DNA of 64,000 bases from Mytilus galloprovincialis (lineage: Eukaryota > Mollusca > Bivalvia > Mytilida > Mytilidae), in contig NC_134846.1 of NCBI RefSeq assembly GCF_965363235.1, forward strand, positions 74,684,724 through 74,748,723, written 5' to 3'. This document shows positions 33,722 through 43,964 of this stretch, piece after piece. Position numbers and translations under genes: made by a program. The notes beneath the pieces were generated by a model. The model was not told where the DNA came from. It made no database searches and worked only from the letters and a program-made list of their open reading frames with translations. Numbering within the stretch: the first letter of the stretch is position 1; each line of letters starts with the position of its first letter.

Positions 33722-34380
33722 TACGTTAATCGGCGACATTGGTTTATTGTGTGAAACAAAGTGTATATAATAACTTTTGGTTCTAAAATATTTTTGTGGT
33801 TGAAAAAAAATATATAGTCAGATAAAAAGTGTAAGTCTTATCATGATTTAGATGAAATGAAGTATTTTAATTCACACCGATATTTGGAGTTTTTCTTGGC
33901 GACATGCGTATTTGGTGTGATTTCCGTCTTATGAATGTTAAAATCACACAAATATATTTACGATTTACATCAAAAAAGGATATGATTTTATTTCAGTATA
34001 CATTTTAATCACTAAGAACACGAAAAATATATCAGCGACATATATTAAGCTTGCAATTTCTGGGTATACGCCGGCGACACTGTAATTTTGCAATTGTACC
34101 CATTTTTTGGGAATGACTGAAAGACGCCTGGGTGAAAGCCATGCTTCTGTTTGTTTACTTGATGGGTGATAGATGCATTTGCATGGCCATATATCTTATC
34201 TCAGACCTACGAAATTCAGCAAGCCAAAATCTAACCAATGCAGTGGAATGAAGAGACGAAATCATTGACCAAACAGGTATTACTGGTTGTCCTGCTACAT
34301 GATTAATACATGCTAATTCATAGTACTAGTAATAATATTTCAAGTTGTCATTGCGATGGCTTAAAATACTACCTGTTGCA
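32450..34380. other. Non-coding flank carrying half of the motif cluster
   Basis: Apart from the GTTACGGAGGTTA-like motifs and the right 28 bp inverted repeat, I see only AT-rich sequence. A short TCGGCGACATTGG word at 33731 recurs as TTGGCGACATGCG at 33896 and CGGCGACACTG at 34071. Confidence 0.4.
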
Positions 34381-34382
34381 TC

Positions 34383-34643
34383 TCAATATACAGTGCTTGG
34401 TTTTTGTTTTTCCATGTCGTGCCAAATGCGTATATCCATTTCAGTCCAGTACATAATGTAAGGTGGTAGCACTGCTATATGTTGTATAAATCCAGAAATC
34501 TTTTTCCCCACAATTTGATCTTTCATTTCCTGTGCATGCATACACAAACTTTCAAATTCAGATATACCCAATTTGTTCTGGTATTTTGATTCACTAGATA
34601 TTTGTTGGAAAGTTCTTGTTGTGTTAGAAAAATTGCCAGCCAT
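34383..34643 (-). pseudogene. Transposase-like N-terminal fragment (unidentified family)
   Basis: An 86-codon frame with ATG at 34643 and stop at 34383 has clear coding character: GISEFESLCMHAQEMKDQIV, KISGFIQHIAVLPPYIMYWT, EMDIRIWHDMEKQKPS. The run of an aromatic Y-YWT segment followed by a charged helix resembles the part just before the first catalytic Asp in large MULE-like or KDZ-like transposases of bivalves. The frame stops before such an Asp would appear. It may be an exon or a truncated relic. Family assignment is from memory and uncertain. Confidence 0.35.
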
Positions 34644-34689
34644 TTTAATTTCAACAGGTGTTTCTTTAATTTAATAAAGATAATGTTTG

Positions 34690-34873
34690 TACGGTTTTTG
34701 CCGTGTTTGACACAACTTTTTGGAATTTTGGATCCTCAATGCTCTTCAACTTCGTAATTGTTTGGCTTGATAAATATTTTGATATGAGCGTCACTGATGA
34801 GTTTTATGTAGACGAAACGCGCGTCTGGCGTACTAAATTATAATCCTGGTACCTTTGATAACTATTTACACAA
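34690..34873 (+). mobile_element. Hammerhead retrozyme copy E, 5'-truncated
   Basis: Begins within the body (GACACAACTTTTTGGAATTT) and runs through the GATCCTCAATGCTCTTCAAC segment, the ribozyme and the post-cleavage end TTTGATAACTATTTACAC. It is about half a monomer. Confidence 0.8.
34788..34831 (+). ncRNA. Type I hammerhead ribozyme (copy E)
   Basis: Complete: GCGTCA, CTGATGA, stem II GTT/GAC (one wobble pair), GAAA, stem III AC/GT with loop GCGC, GTC at 34823-34825, TGGCG. The invariant core is intact and predicted active, with a slightly weaker stem II than copies A and D. Confidence 0.8.
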
Positions 34874-34879
34874 CCATCC

Positions 34880-36010
34880 ATTATAAGGGGTAGCCATGGT
34901 TTCCCGCGACTTTAGAGTTTAGCTCGTTAAATGAGTAGGCGGTGTCTGATGATTTAGAATTATCTAAAATGGCATGTTAAGCAATGAGGGATCACTAACA
35001 ACGTCTTCGAATAAAGAGCTACTACTGAAAAATCAAGTAACATGTCTTTCGATTTTCAGTTTTTTAAACATCTTTCGTTATGGACCGTTTAGTTTATTTT
35101 ATTGAGTAGTGTTTTCTAACTTTTTTTGTAAAAGCTTCTGCTATAATAAGCTTAATATAATCACCCGGTTAGTGCCCAATTTCTCTCAATATATATATAT
35201 ATACTCTGAAATGATATGACAAAGCTTTATATCATATTCAGTTAATTTTCTTAACTGCCAATCTGATATCATAAAAATTTCGGGGAATACATATCTTTCG
35301 CCTTCTAAGCCTATTGTAGATTAAAACACTTTAATATGCTTTTTTTGTTTGTTTATTTTACTCGGAAACTTTTGAAGTGATAAATTTAGTTTGTCAAAAT
35401 GTTCCCAACAGCCGAAATATATCAAAATGATTACATGGCAACCTTTAGGTGGATGATAACAAAAACCCAAGACATGGATGCTAATGTAGTTTTTGCAATA
35501 ATTCCTTGGTTTACTTGTGTATTAATTAGTTGACAGTTCGATACGGTTATATATTAAAACATATAGTGAGTATCACAAAGTGAGTGAAAAAATCCTTTAA
35601 CCGTTTTATTTAGTTATGAAATAGAGTCGAACAAACATTTTAATGTGTATCCCATCCCCTTTTCCCAAGCTTTTATTTCACGACAGATTAAAAGGTTTGT
35701 TTTATGTTCTGCAAGCTATTAGACGCCATCGATGTGTACACTTATGCATTGAAATATTGGAAAAGTTATAGATTTGAACTTAATATATTTGTCTAATCGC
35801 ATGCTAGGCTTAACAAATTAGATTTTACTACAATTTATATACTTTCCGAAATTGCAAATATTAAAGATTCGTATTCGTCGTTTATTATGTCATATTGGTT
35901 AATAGTCCATTTATCACATCTATTAGTTCATCGCAGATAATCATGCAGTCTGGTGATGTTGGTCAATCAACTTAGAATACATGTCACTAACAGTTGGTAA
36001 ATAAAACCAA
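34880..36010. other. No gene recognised
   Basis: AT-rich sequence with a TA dinucleotide run at 35190-35203. Nothing else is supported. Confidence 0.35.
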
Positions 36011-36014
36011 ACAT

Positions 36015-36340
36015 ATAAAAAAGAAGATGTTATTGAGACAACTATCATCAATAGACAAAATTACACACAATTAAACAGCTATAGGTCCCCGTACGGCCTT
36101 TAACAATAAGCAAAGCCAATACCGCACAGTCCGCTATAAAACTCCCCGAAATCACAAATGTACAACAATTCAAACGAGAAAACCAACGGCCTAATTAAGT
36201 TACTGTATCAGTTATTTTTAATGAAAATCCAATATGATACACAGCAACAAACGACAACCACTGAATTAAAGGCTCCTGACAGATACATACATACAGATTC
36301 TTGCAGGGTTAAACATGTTTATGGCGAAATCCCAACTATC
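36015..36340 (+). repeat. R1 dispersed repeat copy
   Basis: Contains GAAGATGTTATTGAGACAAC, TATAGGTCCCCGTACGGCC, AATTCAAACGAGAAAACCAA, ACGACAACCACTGAATTAAA and GGCTCCTGACAGATACATAC, in the same order as the inverse of 28697-29096. The frame across it is not a gene. Confidence 0.7.
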
Positions 36341-36644
36341 CCCCTTAACTGAGGCAGTGGTGTAACAGATCATATTAAGAACGATTAAGAAAAAAATAGT
36401 GAAAAAGCCTTTACGCATCAGAGAAAAACAAATGGACGTGGACGGGTACTTGTAAATCCCAATAACAAAAAGACACAAAGTACAGATCTGAGCGTACTCG
36501 CCGATAATGACAGCTAGTTCAAATCAAATAACAACTAAAAAAATCATGCATTTAAGATTAAATTTCAGTCAGTGCACATACCAATTTTTCGAAAGTTGAG
36601 TACTTTGGTCCTCAGTGGCAGAATAAGTTTTGCGTTGGCTATTT

Positions 36645-36735
36645 AATAAGCCAGACGCGCGTTTCGTCTACATAAGACTCATCCGTGACGCTCAGATCAA
36701 TAGTTCTAAAGCTAACCAAGTACAAGGTTTCATAA
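36645..36735 (-). mobile_element. Hammerhead retrozyme fragment F, core mutated
   Basis: Minus-strand ribozyme at 36648-36691 with about 40 bp of adjoining body. The core reads CGGATGA instead of CTGATGA and the last stem I pair is lost, so it is probably inactive. It lies about 230 bp downstream (same strand) of the Penelope-like relic at 36920-37860. Confidence 0.7.
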
Positions 36736-36919
36736 TGGACGAAAATGTGCAGGTTAAGGGAAAAAACGATTTAAAAAAAAACATTTGTTAAATTAACAAT
36801 TGACGATCTTTCCGTCCCTATTAGTATACAATTTGGATTAGAACAGTATGTCTGATGCGAAAAGTATTGTTTCTATCAAATTGATTCTAACAAAACAAAT
36901 GTAAAACGGCACTTTTTTC

Positions 36920-37860
36920 ATAGATTAGGGGGAGATGATGAGCCACTTCCGGTTGAATCAAAGTGACTTCCAGTGTCGCATAAATTGCTATTTTTGACTA
37001 ACAAACTTTCATTTCCGGTATCAAAAGAGGGACGAAAGATACCAGAGGAACAGTCAAACTCATAAATCGAAAATAAACTGACAACGCCATGGCTAAAAAC
37101 GAAAAAGACAAACAATAGTACACATGACACAACATAAAAAACCAAAGAATATGTAACGAACCCCACCAAAAACTAGGGGTGATTTCAGGTGCTCCGGAAG
37201 GGTAAGCAGATCATGCTCCACATGTGGCAACCTTCGTGTTGCTTATGGTATAACAAAGCCGGTAAATAGTCTATTTAGGTAGGTCACATTCATGAAAGGG
37301 AAGGGGATTGTAGTAACAACGTAAGGAACATATCTGATATCCACAACGGTCAACTAACTCGTGATGGTGTCCGTAAAATTTACGAAGGGATGATTTAACT
37401 TCACCATTTGGAACTCTTGGTTTAATAGCTTCCTTGTGAGCAGCAACCCTCTATCAAGAAAATCATGATAGGAACTACAAGCACGGGAATATCGTATCAA
37501 TTGGGAGATATATACCCCGTATGCAGGTGCTGCTGGAATGTTGCTACTAAGAAATGGCAAGTTCACAATTGGAAAGCGGAAATCATCTTTTTTGTCGTAA
37601 AGTTTTGTTTTCAACCGACCCTCATTGTCAATTACTAGATGTAAGTCAAGATATGGGGCCGACTTAACTGTATCTGTAGTATCCTTATCTCTAGTTCGAT
37701 TGGATAGATGCGTTTGACATACTCGCCACATTTTAAATTATTTAGTGAAAGAACGTTTTTAAGTTTGGAATGTGGAATACTTGTGTTAAGCGTAGAAAGA
37801 TCAGATTTATTAATACTATTACAAGGTGAAAGAGAGTTAGATTAACTAGTTGGCTAGTTC
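36920..37860 (-). pseudogene. Penelope-like reverse transcriptase relic, C-terminal part
   Basis: The frame 37731-37354 encodes SAPYLDLHLVIDNEGRLKTK, LYDKKDDFRFPIVNLPFLSS, AAPAYGVYISQLIRYSRACS and RGLLLTRKLLNQEFQMVKLN. This aligns with residues about 165-270 of the 12596-13498 protein. A frame change near 37375 leads into FYGHHHELVD-like sequence, followed by a 3' region (36950-37230) shared, inverted, with 16408-16625. Upstream, FSTLNTSIPHSKLKN-like sequence near 37780 represents motif A, joined directly to LSL, so the segment containing YIDD has been deleted. Confidence 0.7.
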
Positions 37861-37864
37861 ACAA

Positions 37865-39975
37865 TGATTACAAAATATAAGGTTCTATGATCTTCTAAAT
37901 ATAATCGGTAAAGAAAACGACAGCTTCCGGTTTGCATACGGCCAACTCCGGTTGACTTCTTCAAGATCATAAGTCTACCAATGTAAAAACCCTATGGCTT
38001 TATCATGAGTTTTTAGCATTGTTAGAATCTAGAAAATCAAAATTGTTTGACATTGTACTCTATTTCTAGAGGGGAGTAAATTCCTTTTAAATTTCATCAA
38101 CCTTAAAATCAAAATTCACAAAAATAGACATGTAACATCTAACAGTAATATTTTGTCGATACCTCATACGGTTAATAAGCTGAAACAAAATTTTAGAACA
38201 CGACATTGAACATTGACCAAGACATCATTTTCATTTTTTTTACCAATGACCTATTAACAAAAGACACCAGGTCTCTATAACTTATGGTTTATTTGTAACA
38301 GAGGCATTTTCCTTAACTAAAATACAGAAGAAAAACATGGCTTTTTATTTAGAGTTGATGGAACTCTTCAGTCCAAATTATACGTAACATTCTGAGGCTG
38401 TAACAAGCAATTTGAATATCTTTTATGGTTGCAAAGTAGTAGACATAACAAAAAAAAGAGTGCTTGAGAAGATAAGTCTTGCAAAAAAAGTTTTCGGTTA
38501 AACATTGTCAGTTTCAAAATTTGAACAATATCGAATATCTAAACAATTAAATCTGCATTTTCTCCTCATTTTTGTTCGGTTGCTATTGTGGCTAAACGTA
38601 TGGCACTATTAACACGGTACATCAGATTTAAAATTTCTATTCAATTTCAAAAGCCCCATGGATTGACTTGTGTATCGCATTTAAATGTTTGGTAATTTAA
38701 GAAATAGCCAAGGCCGGTGTATATAAGTCGTTAAATCTGATCACAAGTTTATACATTATGAATGTGCAAGGCGCTCTCAACGTTTGAGATCGCAACCTGG
38801 CGTATTAAATGATAAGCCTGGTACCTTTCATAACTATCATCATTCCGATCGGACATGGCTATGTATTTATACATCCCACACATTTAAACCATGGGTCTTG
38901 ATGGGGGACGTCATGAGGCCAGGTAATTATAGTTGTATTAACCAATTACCCTTGTAGTATGTATTATTGTTTTTCTTTCTTATTAGATTTGTTAAGTTTT
39001 CACGCTTGCTGCGGAATCAGTCTCTAAAACTCTCTCAGAAAAATGCTGAAAGAAAGATAACTCGTTTTTGTCTCAACAGCACAGTTCTGATAATAGGGAT
39101 TTTCAATTTATCAATTTTCTCAATTTTGCGATTAAATTTGTTGTAAATTGACCCTGTAATATTATTTATATATTAGTATGTTTATCCTGTTAACACCACA
39201 AACTTAGAACACAAAATGCAAGTCAAATGGACTGGGGAAACGTATGTCCTGTAAAAATGGATAAATGCATCCCTGTAAGAAGTTTGCTCAGATCCACTCT
39301 GAATAAGGTTGTTCTTAATGTCACTCCTGGAAAAGGGAAGACAATGCACTTGGCTATAAAATTATTTTTTTAAACAGCTTTAAAGCATTGCATTTAATAG
39401 GGTTTACAGCTATAGAACTGCGATATTTCCTTTCAATGTAGCAAATTGTCACTATTTTGATATGGGAAGAAAACACTGTGCATGCAAATTAAAGAGTGTA
39501 AAACATTAACTAGTTATAGATTTTTTTTATATTTGATTAAAACAAGATCAGTTATTGCTCTAAGGAATACATTTTTTTTAACTTTTTGGTACCTTTGAAC
39601 ACAACACTAAAAGTGCATTTCTATCTCTTGTTCTGTTAGTTTCTGGCATTAATAGTGTTCCAAATGATTTCATGTACTAGTAATGTAATACTAGTAGGTG
39701 CTTCTTGTTGTAATTTCTTTTATTAAATTTGGTGCATGTTTCATTGCCGTTAACTGTATTTAGTTATTCAATCATCCTGCTTCCATTGACCAGGTCGTTA
39801 TTGTCCGAGAGATTTCGTAGTGTGTTGCCTCGTTGCTTGTTCAGTTCTGTGTTCTATATCTCTTATCAACTTGTTCTTGTAGTCCCTTGAGGACAATCGC
39901 ATGTTTGTTTGTCGAAACAGTTGTTTTACAAATAGCACCAGTTCTATATACTAGAAGACGGCTGGTTATGTTATA
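37865..39975. other. No gene recognised; retrozyme relic at 38775-38842
   Basis: Only the relic at 38775-38842 can be supported. It has CTGGCGTATTAAATGATAAG and CCTGGTACCTTTCATAACTA, the post-cleavage end of the hammerhead element with an unrecognisable ribozyme. The remainder is AT-rich. Confidence 0.45.
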
Positions 39976-39979
39976 TAAT

Positions 39980-40075
39980 TGAGCTGCGTCGGATAGAAAT
40001 CGACCATATGCATATCAACATCAATACATATTTACGTACACTTGCATAAGGTCGATTTCTATCCGACGCAGCTCA
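39980..40075. repeat. Perfect 26 bp inverted repeat (foldback)
   Basis: GAGCTGCGTCGGATAGAAAT with CGACC (39981-40005) pairs perfectly with 40050-40074, and one further base extends each arm, across a 44-base loop. Roughly 30 and 175 bp outside, the word ACTAGAAGACGG occurs on both sides (39950 and 40249) as a direct repeat. The perfect arms imply recent origin or selection. Confidence 0.75.
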
Positions 40076-40079
40076 TTTG

Positions 40080-41455
40080 TTGACTGTGTAACTAGGGTTG
40101 TTCAGGCGACTTTGATTATATGCTACACTATTGTAGTTTGACAAGATCAATCATAGTCGTTCCATGATGTTAACGAACCAATAACAAACTTTCAAATACA
40201 AAGAGAAGAAGGGGATGCCAAAATCTTTGGACTCTCATGTGAAATAAACTAGAAGACGGAAATGAATGTAGAAATTCAAACTATGAACAAACCTAACTGC
40301 CTTGTGAATGCGTAGATGCCAACCACCAAAAAACCAACTCTTACATAGAATATCGAGCTAATCTATACATCTTACAGGCTATAATGGATAAATATGAAGA
40401 AACACATACGATCGCATTCTGTGGTGATATGCATGGAAGTTTAATAAAGGAAAGCAACAAGTCAAGATAAGAAACTTACTAAATATATATAACCCAACAA
40501 ACTGAACGTACATCAAGACATGATCACAATTTAACGCCAACCTTCTATCATAACGACGGCAAATCAACATCTCACATAGAAACGATGATGTTTTCAATAC
40601 TATTATCTCATCATCAAACCTGCCGGTCGTAGCCAATTAAACAAAAAGATTAAAGACGAGTGAAAAGGAAAAGAGGAGCTACACAACCTACAAACTTTTA
40701 TGAAAAAAAAAACTGACAAGAAAGAATGTCTTGAAGACCGTAATGGTTTACTTTTATAAATTCTGACTTGGATGGAGAGTGGTATCATTGGCACTCATAC
40801 GTACCACATCTTATATCTAGAAACGTACTCAACCAGATGATAACAACTTGCATCCTCACAAAACAGCAGACAAAGCAGTATAAAAAACTCATTTAGTTTT
40901 TTGTCCATGGATTTATGAGTTTTGAACAGCGGTATACTACTGTTGCCTTTATTTAGTTACCTGTATTTAGAAAACAAAGGGTCTCACAACCGAGCCGATA
41001 CAAATAGGAAATAGAAGCACAGAGAATGAGACAATGCCGGACGACCAATAAATGATCATACACTTTTTATGGTGAAATAAAACAGCAAAAAGGACTTTCC
41101 ATCGTCAACAACGGAAAAAAGCAGCAATAGAAAGATTAAAAAAGGACCAAAATGATAAGGTTTTCCCCCCAAATGAATTAACGAAATCAATCTAGTGTTA
41201 CAAATTACGCTCCTAAAATCTTGGTAGATGGTGTTAAAACAGCAAAAACACCTTTCAGTCAAAGAGAAACTTTGCAGATCTCTTTAAATATCTAGCTACC
41301 CCTAAAAAATATCTCCATGTCAAAAACAAATTTCTTAACAGTACAAAACGTACTGGTTACACAAAAAGTAATATTAAATGCTATTCCATAACTTAAAAAC
41401 GGAGTCACTGATGAATATGGTATCAGAACTGAGCATATTAAGTATGCAGGGAATG
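40080..41455. other. Repeat fragments, no gene
   Basis: 40735-40815 is an inverted R1-type edge (GACTTGGATGGAGAGTGGTA to GTACCACATCTTA). 40905-40960 is the inverse of 11133-11178 (GAACAGCGGTATACTACTG). Open frames on the minus strand have no recognisable domain. Confidence 0.5.
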
Positions 41456-41461
41456 AGATAT

Positions 41462-41582
41462 CATCAATGCTCTTCAACTTTGTACTTGTATGGCTTTCTT
41501 ACTATTTTGATCTGAGCGTCACTGATGAGTCTTATGTAGACGATACGCGCGTCTGGCGTATTTAATTTTAAGCCTGGTAACA
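41462..41582 (+). mobile_element. Hammerhead retrozyme copy H, core mutated
   Basis: ATGCTCTTCAACTTTGTACT body, ribozyme at 41516-41559, then TTTAATTTTAAGCCTGGTAA. CTGATGA, stem I, stem II and GTC (41551-41553) are intact, but GAAA reads GATA, changing an invariant core adenosine. It is probably inactive. Confidence 0.75.
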
Positions 41583-41584
41583 AC

Positions 41585-42095
41585 CAAGTAAATAATCATA
41601 CTGTTTTGCTTCTTATCTTATAATGAATTAAGATATAAATGTGGTTGTCGTTTTTTTTTTTTTTTTTTATTGTAATTATTTTTAAGCATTTTATCTTGTA
41701 TTTTTAGTTACATGATCATCTGCTTTCGATTTTCAACATCAACGAAGCTGATGATGAGTACACCTATGCACATGACATCAGCAAGGAAATATTTGGGTAT
41801 CGGTGTATAGTACGGCTAGTCCTATAATATATGCATCCACATTATATATTCACTATTTAACGTTTTCAAGCTGATATTTTCATTTTTTATTTTTTGTCTA
41901 AAAAGTGGAACATTGATAATAATAATAATAAAAAAGAAAAATAGCAAAATCAGTAAAAGGAAATGGAAATAGAAAATAATGCCCCCGAGTTCATATATTA
42001 TAGGACTATAGTACGGCATGCAAATCAAATATTTTGCACAACCATGCAAGGTGGAAGAACACAAGACTATAATTGGAAAAATACTGGATTACAAC
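41585..42095. other. Low-complexity stretch, no gene
   Basis: A 20-base T run at 41649-41669 and an AATAAT run near 41917-41930 are the only features. Confidence 0.45.
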
Positions 42096-42099
42096 CGAA

Positions 42100-42290
42100 A
42101 CAACTTTTTGAAACTTTAAAGATAATAGAAAGCAACATTTGAACAACGTAGAAATTGATCTAGCAACAAAACAAAAACGTCACCACAAGGAGATAGTGAC
42201 TGGTCTTACGTTCAGTATTGGTCAGGGAGTAAGACAGGGTGAATGTAATCTTCACATCATTACAAACAATACATCAATGAATAAAGTTCT
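42100..42290 (+). pseudogene. LINE fragment, family A reverse transcriptase
   Basis: Encodes LTFSIGQGVRQGE (42197-42240), a reverse-transcriptase motif B region of the type GQGVRQGG. The related fragment at 43435-43600 has FSIDQG, RGGILSSHLYK and ADDI. At about 42285 the sequence switches to LINE family B. Confidence 0.55.
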
Positions 42291-43140
42291 TTATATAATT
42301 ATGCTGCTGACAATACTTGTCAAAGTCTGGATCTTCCTTACAAATTGTAATTTCTGCTCCAAGGAAGACAGCACTTATTTAAAACAGTAGTTTTCAACAA
42401 ATAATACGCAGGCCAACCCAGAGAAATTTCAAGCTATCTTTCTTGGCCCCAAAACACATGATAAAAAGATTATGTTTGATTTGAATGGTATTTCAATATC
42501 ATGTGAGGATGAGGTAAAACTACTTGGAGTTAAAATTGATTTTAAACCAAACTTCAATTTACAGTTGACATATCTCAATTATTTTTAAAATTTGCTTCAA
42601 GGCAATTAAATGTTTGAAAAGAAATGGGAAACATCTAAACAAACTGGGTCAATTAAAATATTACACATTTGTTATGTCAAACTTAAGTTACTGCTCTTTG
42701 ACTTGACATTTCTGTGGGGAACAAAATACCAGGAAAATAAAGATAGATAAAATACATGAACGAGCGTTTCGTATTATTTATGAAGTCCATCAGATTTCGT
42801 ATGAAAAACTCCTGCAGATTTCATACTTTCCATCACTAAACCTCGTAGAATGCGCTCAATTGTCTGGTCTTAAAATAAATTTTCTTATTCAAGATCTAGT
42901 TGTTATAAAGAAAAAATTTATGGTAAAAGCAATGTTAAATGATTCTTGTGATATATTTTGTATGAAGAACATTAAAAAAAAAAAAAAGCAACCTGTTATA
43001 CTAGAAATTCTAAACCAACTCTTCTTGATGTTAGTTTAACTAACCAAGAAAATTAATGTGGTTAAATATGTAGATTTTGTAGGATTGAGTGTTGTTCACA
43101 ACCTGGGTCCAGATTAAATGTGAGCGACCTAAACATAAAA
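42290..43140 (+). pseudogene. LINE fragment, family B reverse transcriptase 3' part
   Basis: Coding scraps in order: NYAADNT (a degraded ADD loop) and SLDLPYK, then NPEKFQAIFLGPKTHDK (42417-42467), NGISISCEDEVKLLGVKID (42484-42541), a region matching SYCSL and FCGEQNT-like motifs (about 42685-42735), and NERAFRIIYEVH-like sequence. The last 200 bp (NDSCDIFC, CYTRNSKPT, CSQPGSRLNVSDL) matches 50499-50690. Frame breaks are frequent. Confidence 0.7.
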
Positions 43141-43259
43141 CAGAAAAACAGAAAAATGTAGAAGTTTTAAAGAGTTTTATGTATTATTTTTTTTTTTATC
43201 AGATTTGAATGAGTTAAATTGAGATTTTGACCCACTTATTAACAAAAACATTGAGCATG

Positions 43260-43605
43260 AAAACTTCAACAAGACGTTTACTGGTGCACCCTTTAAAAAG
43301 CACAATATTATGAAAACAGATACCATACAGGAACAAACAGTTGAAAACTTTTAAGAGTAGATATGAAATATTGAAATACCGTTTGTACAATGGTGGCACG
43401 TGAACTGTGAAATGACAAGGAGATACTGGTCTCTGATTCAGTATTGATCAGGGAGTAATTCGGGGTGGAATACTATCATCACACCTTTACAAACAAGACA
43501 TTAATGTACTACTCGCAGAACTAGAAACGCACAACATGGGAATATCTATAGGAAATAAATATGCAGGATGCCCGAGCTGTGCAGATGATATTATCAAATG
43601 ACCAA
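43260..43605 (+). pseudogene. LINE fragment, family A reverse transcriptase
   Basis: The translation near 43436-43600 reads FSIDQGV, RGGILSSHLYKQDINVLLAE, LETHNMGISIGNKYAGCPSC, ADDI. The catalytic loop is ADD. This continues beyond the point where the 42100-42290 fragment ends, so the two are separate partial copies of one family. Preceding sequence to 43260 is non-coding or too decayed. Confidence 0.65.
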
Positions 43606-43629
43606 AACGAAATGCAAGAACTGCACAAA

Positions 43630-43960
43630 TAGATATAATAAGATGTGGTATGCGTGCTAATGAGACAACTCTCGATCCAAGTCACAATTTTTAAAAGTAA
43701 ACCATTAAAGGTCAAAGTTAAACACGGAGCCTTGGCTCACACTGATCAGCAAGCTATAAAGGGCCTAAAAAATGACCAGTGTAAAACCAATTAAACGGGA
43801 CACCCAACGGTCTAATCCATATAAAAAACGAGAAACTAGAAACACTTAAGAATCACTCTAACAAGCGACAACACCTGAACATCAGATTCCTGACTTAGGA
43901 CCGGTGCATACAATTGCAGCGAATATAAACGTTTTAACAGGTACCGACATCCACCTTATC
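43630..43960 (+). repeat. R1-type dispersed repeat copy
   Basis: Full-length match to 18100-18400: AAGATGTGGTATGCGTGCTA, AAAGTAAACCATTAAAGGTC, ATCAGCAAGCTATAAAGGGC, ACCCAACGGTCTAAT and CAGATTCCTGACTTAGGAC. Confidence 0.75.
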
Positions 43961-43964
43961 TACA

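Larger units (their letters stand above)
30419..34119. mobile_element. Candidate 3.7 kb element with 28 bp inverted repeats
   Basis: A 28 bp sequence containing GTCATTCCCAAAAAATGGGT at 30419-30446 recurs perfectly inverted at 34092-34119. Between them lie the basic coiled-coil protein gene and about 12 copies of a GTTACGGAGGTTA-like motif on both strands. No target-site duplication was found beside the inverted repeats, and the left repeat overlaps an open frame of the neighbouring relic, so its status as a terminus is unproven. Clustered short motifs flanking a DNA-binding-type protein are typical of transposons with subterminal repeats. The element as a unit is inference. Confidence 0.4.
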
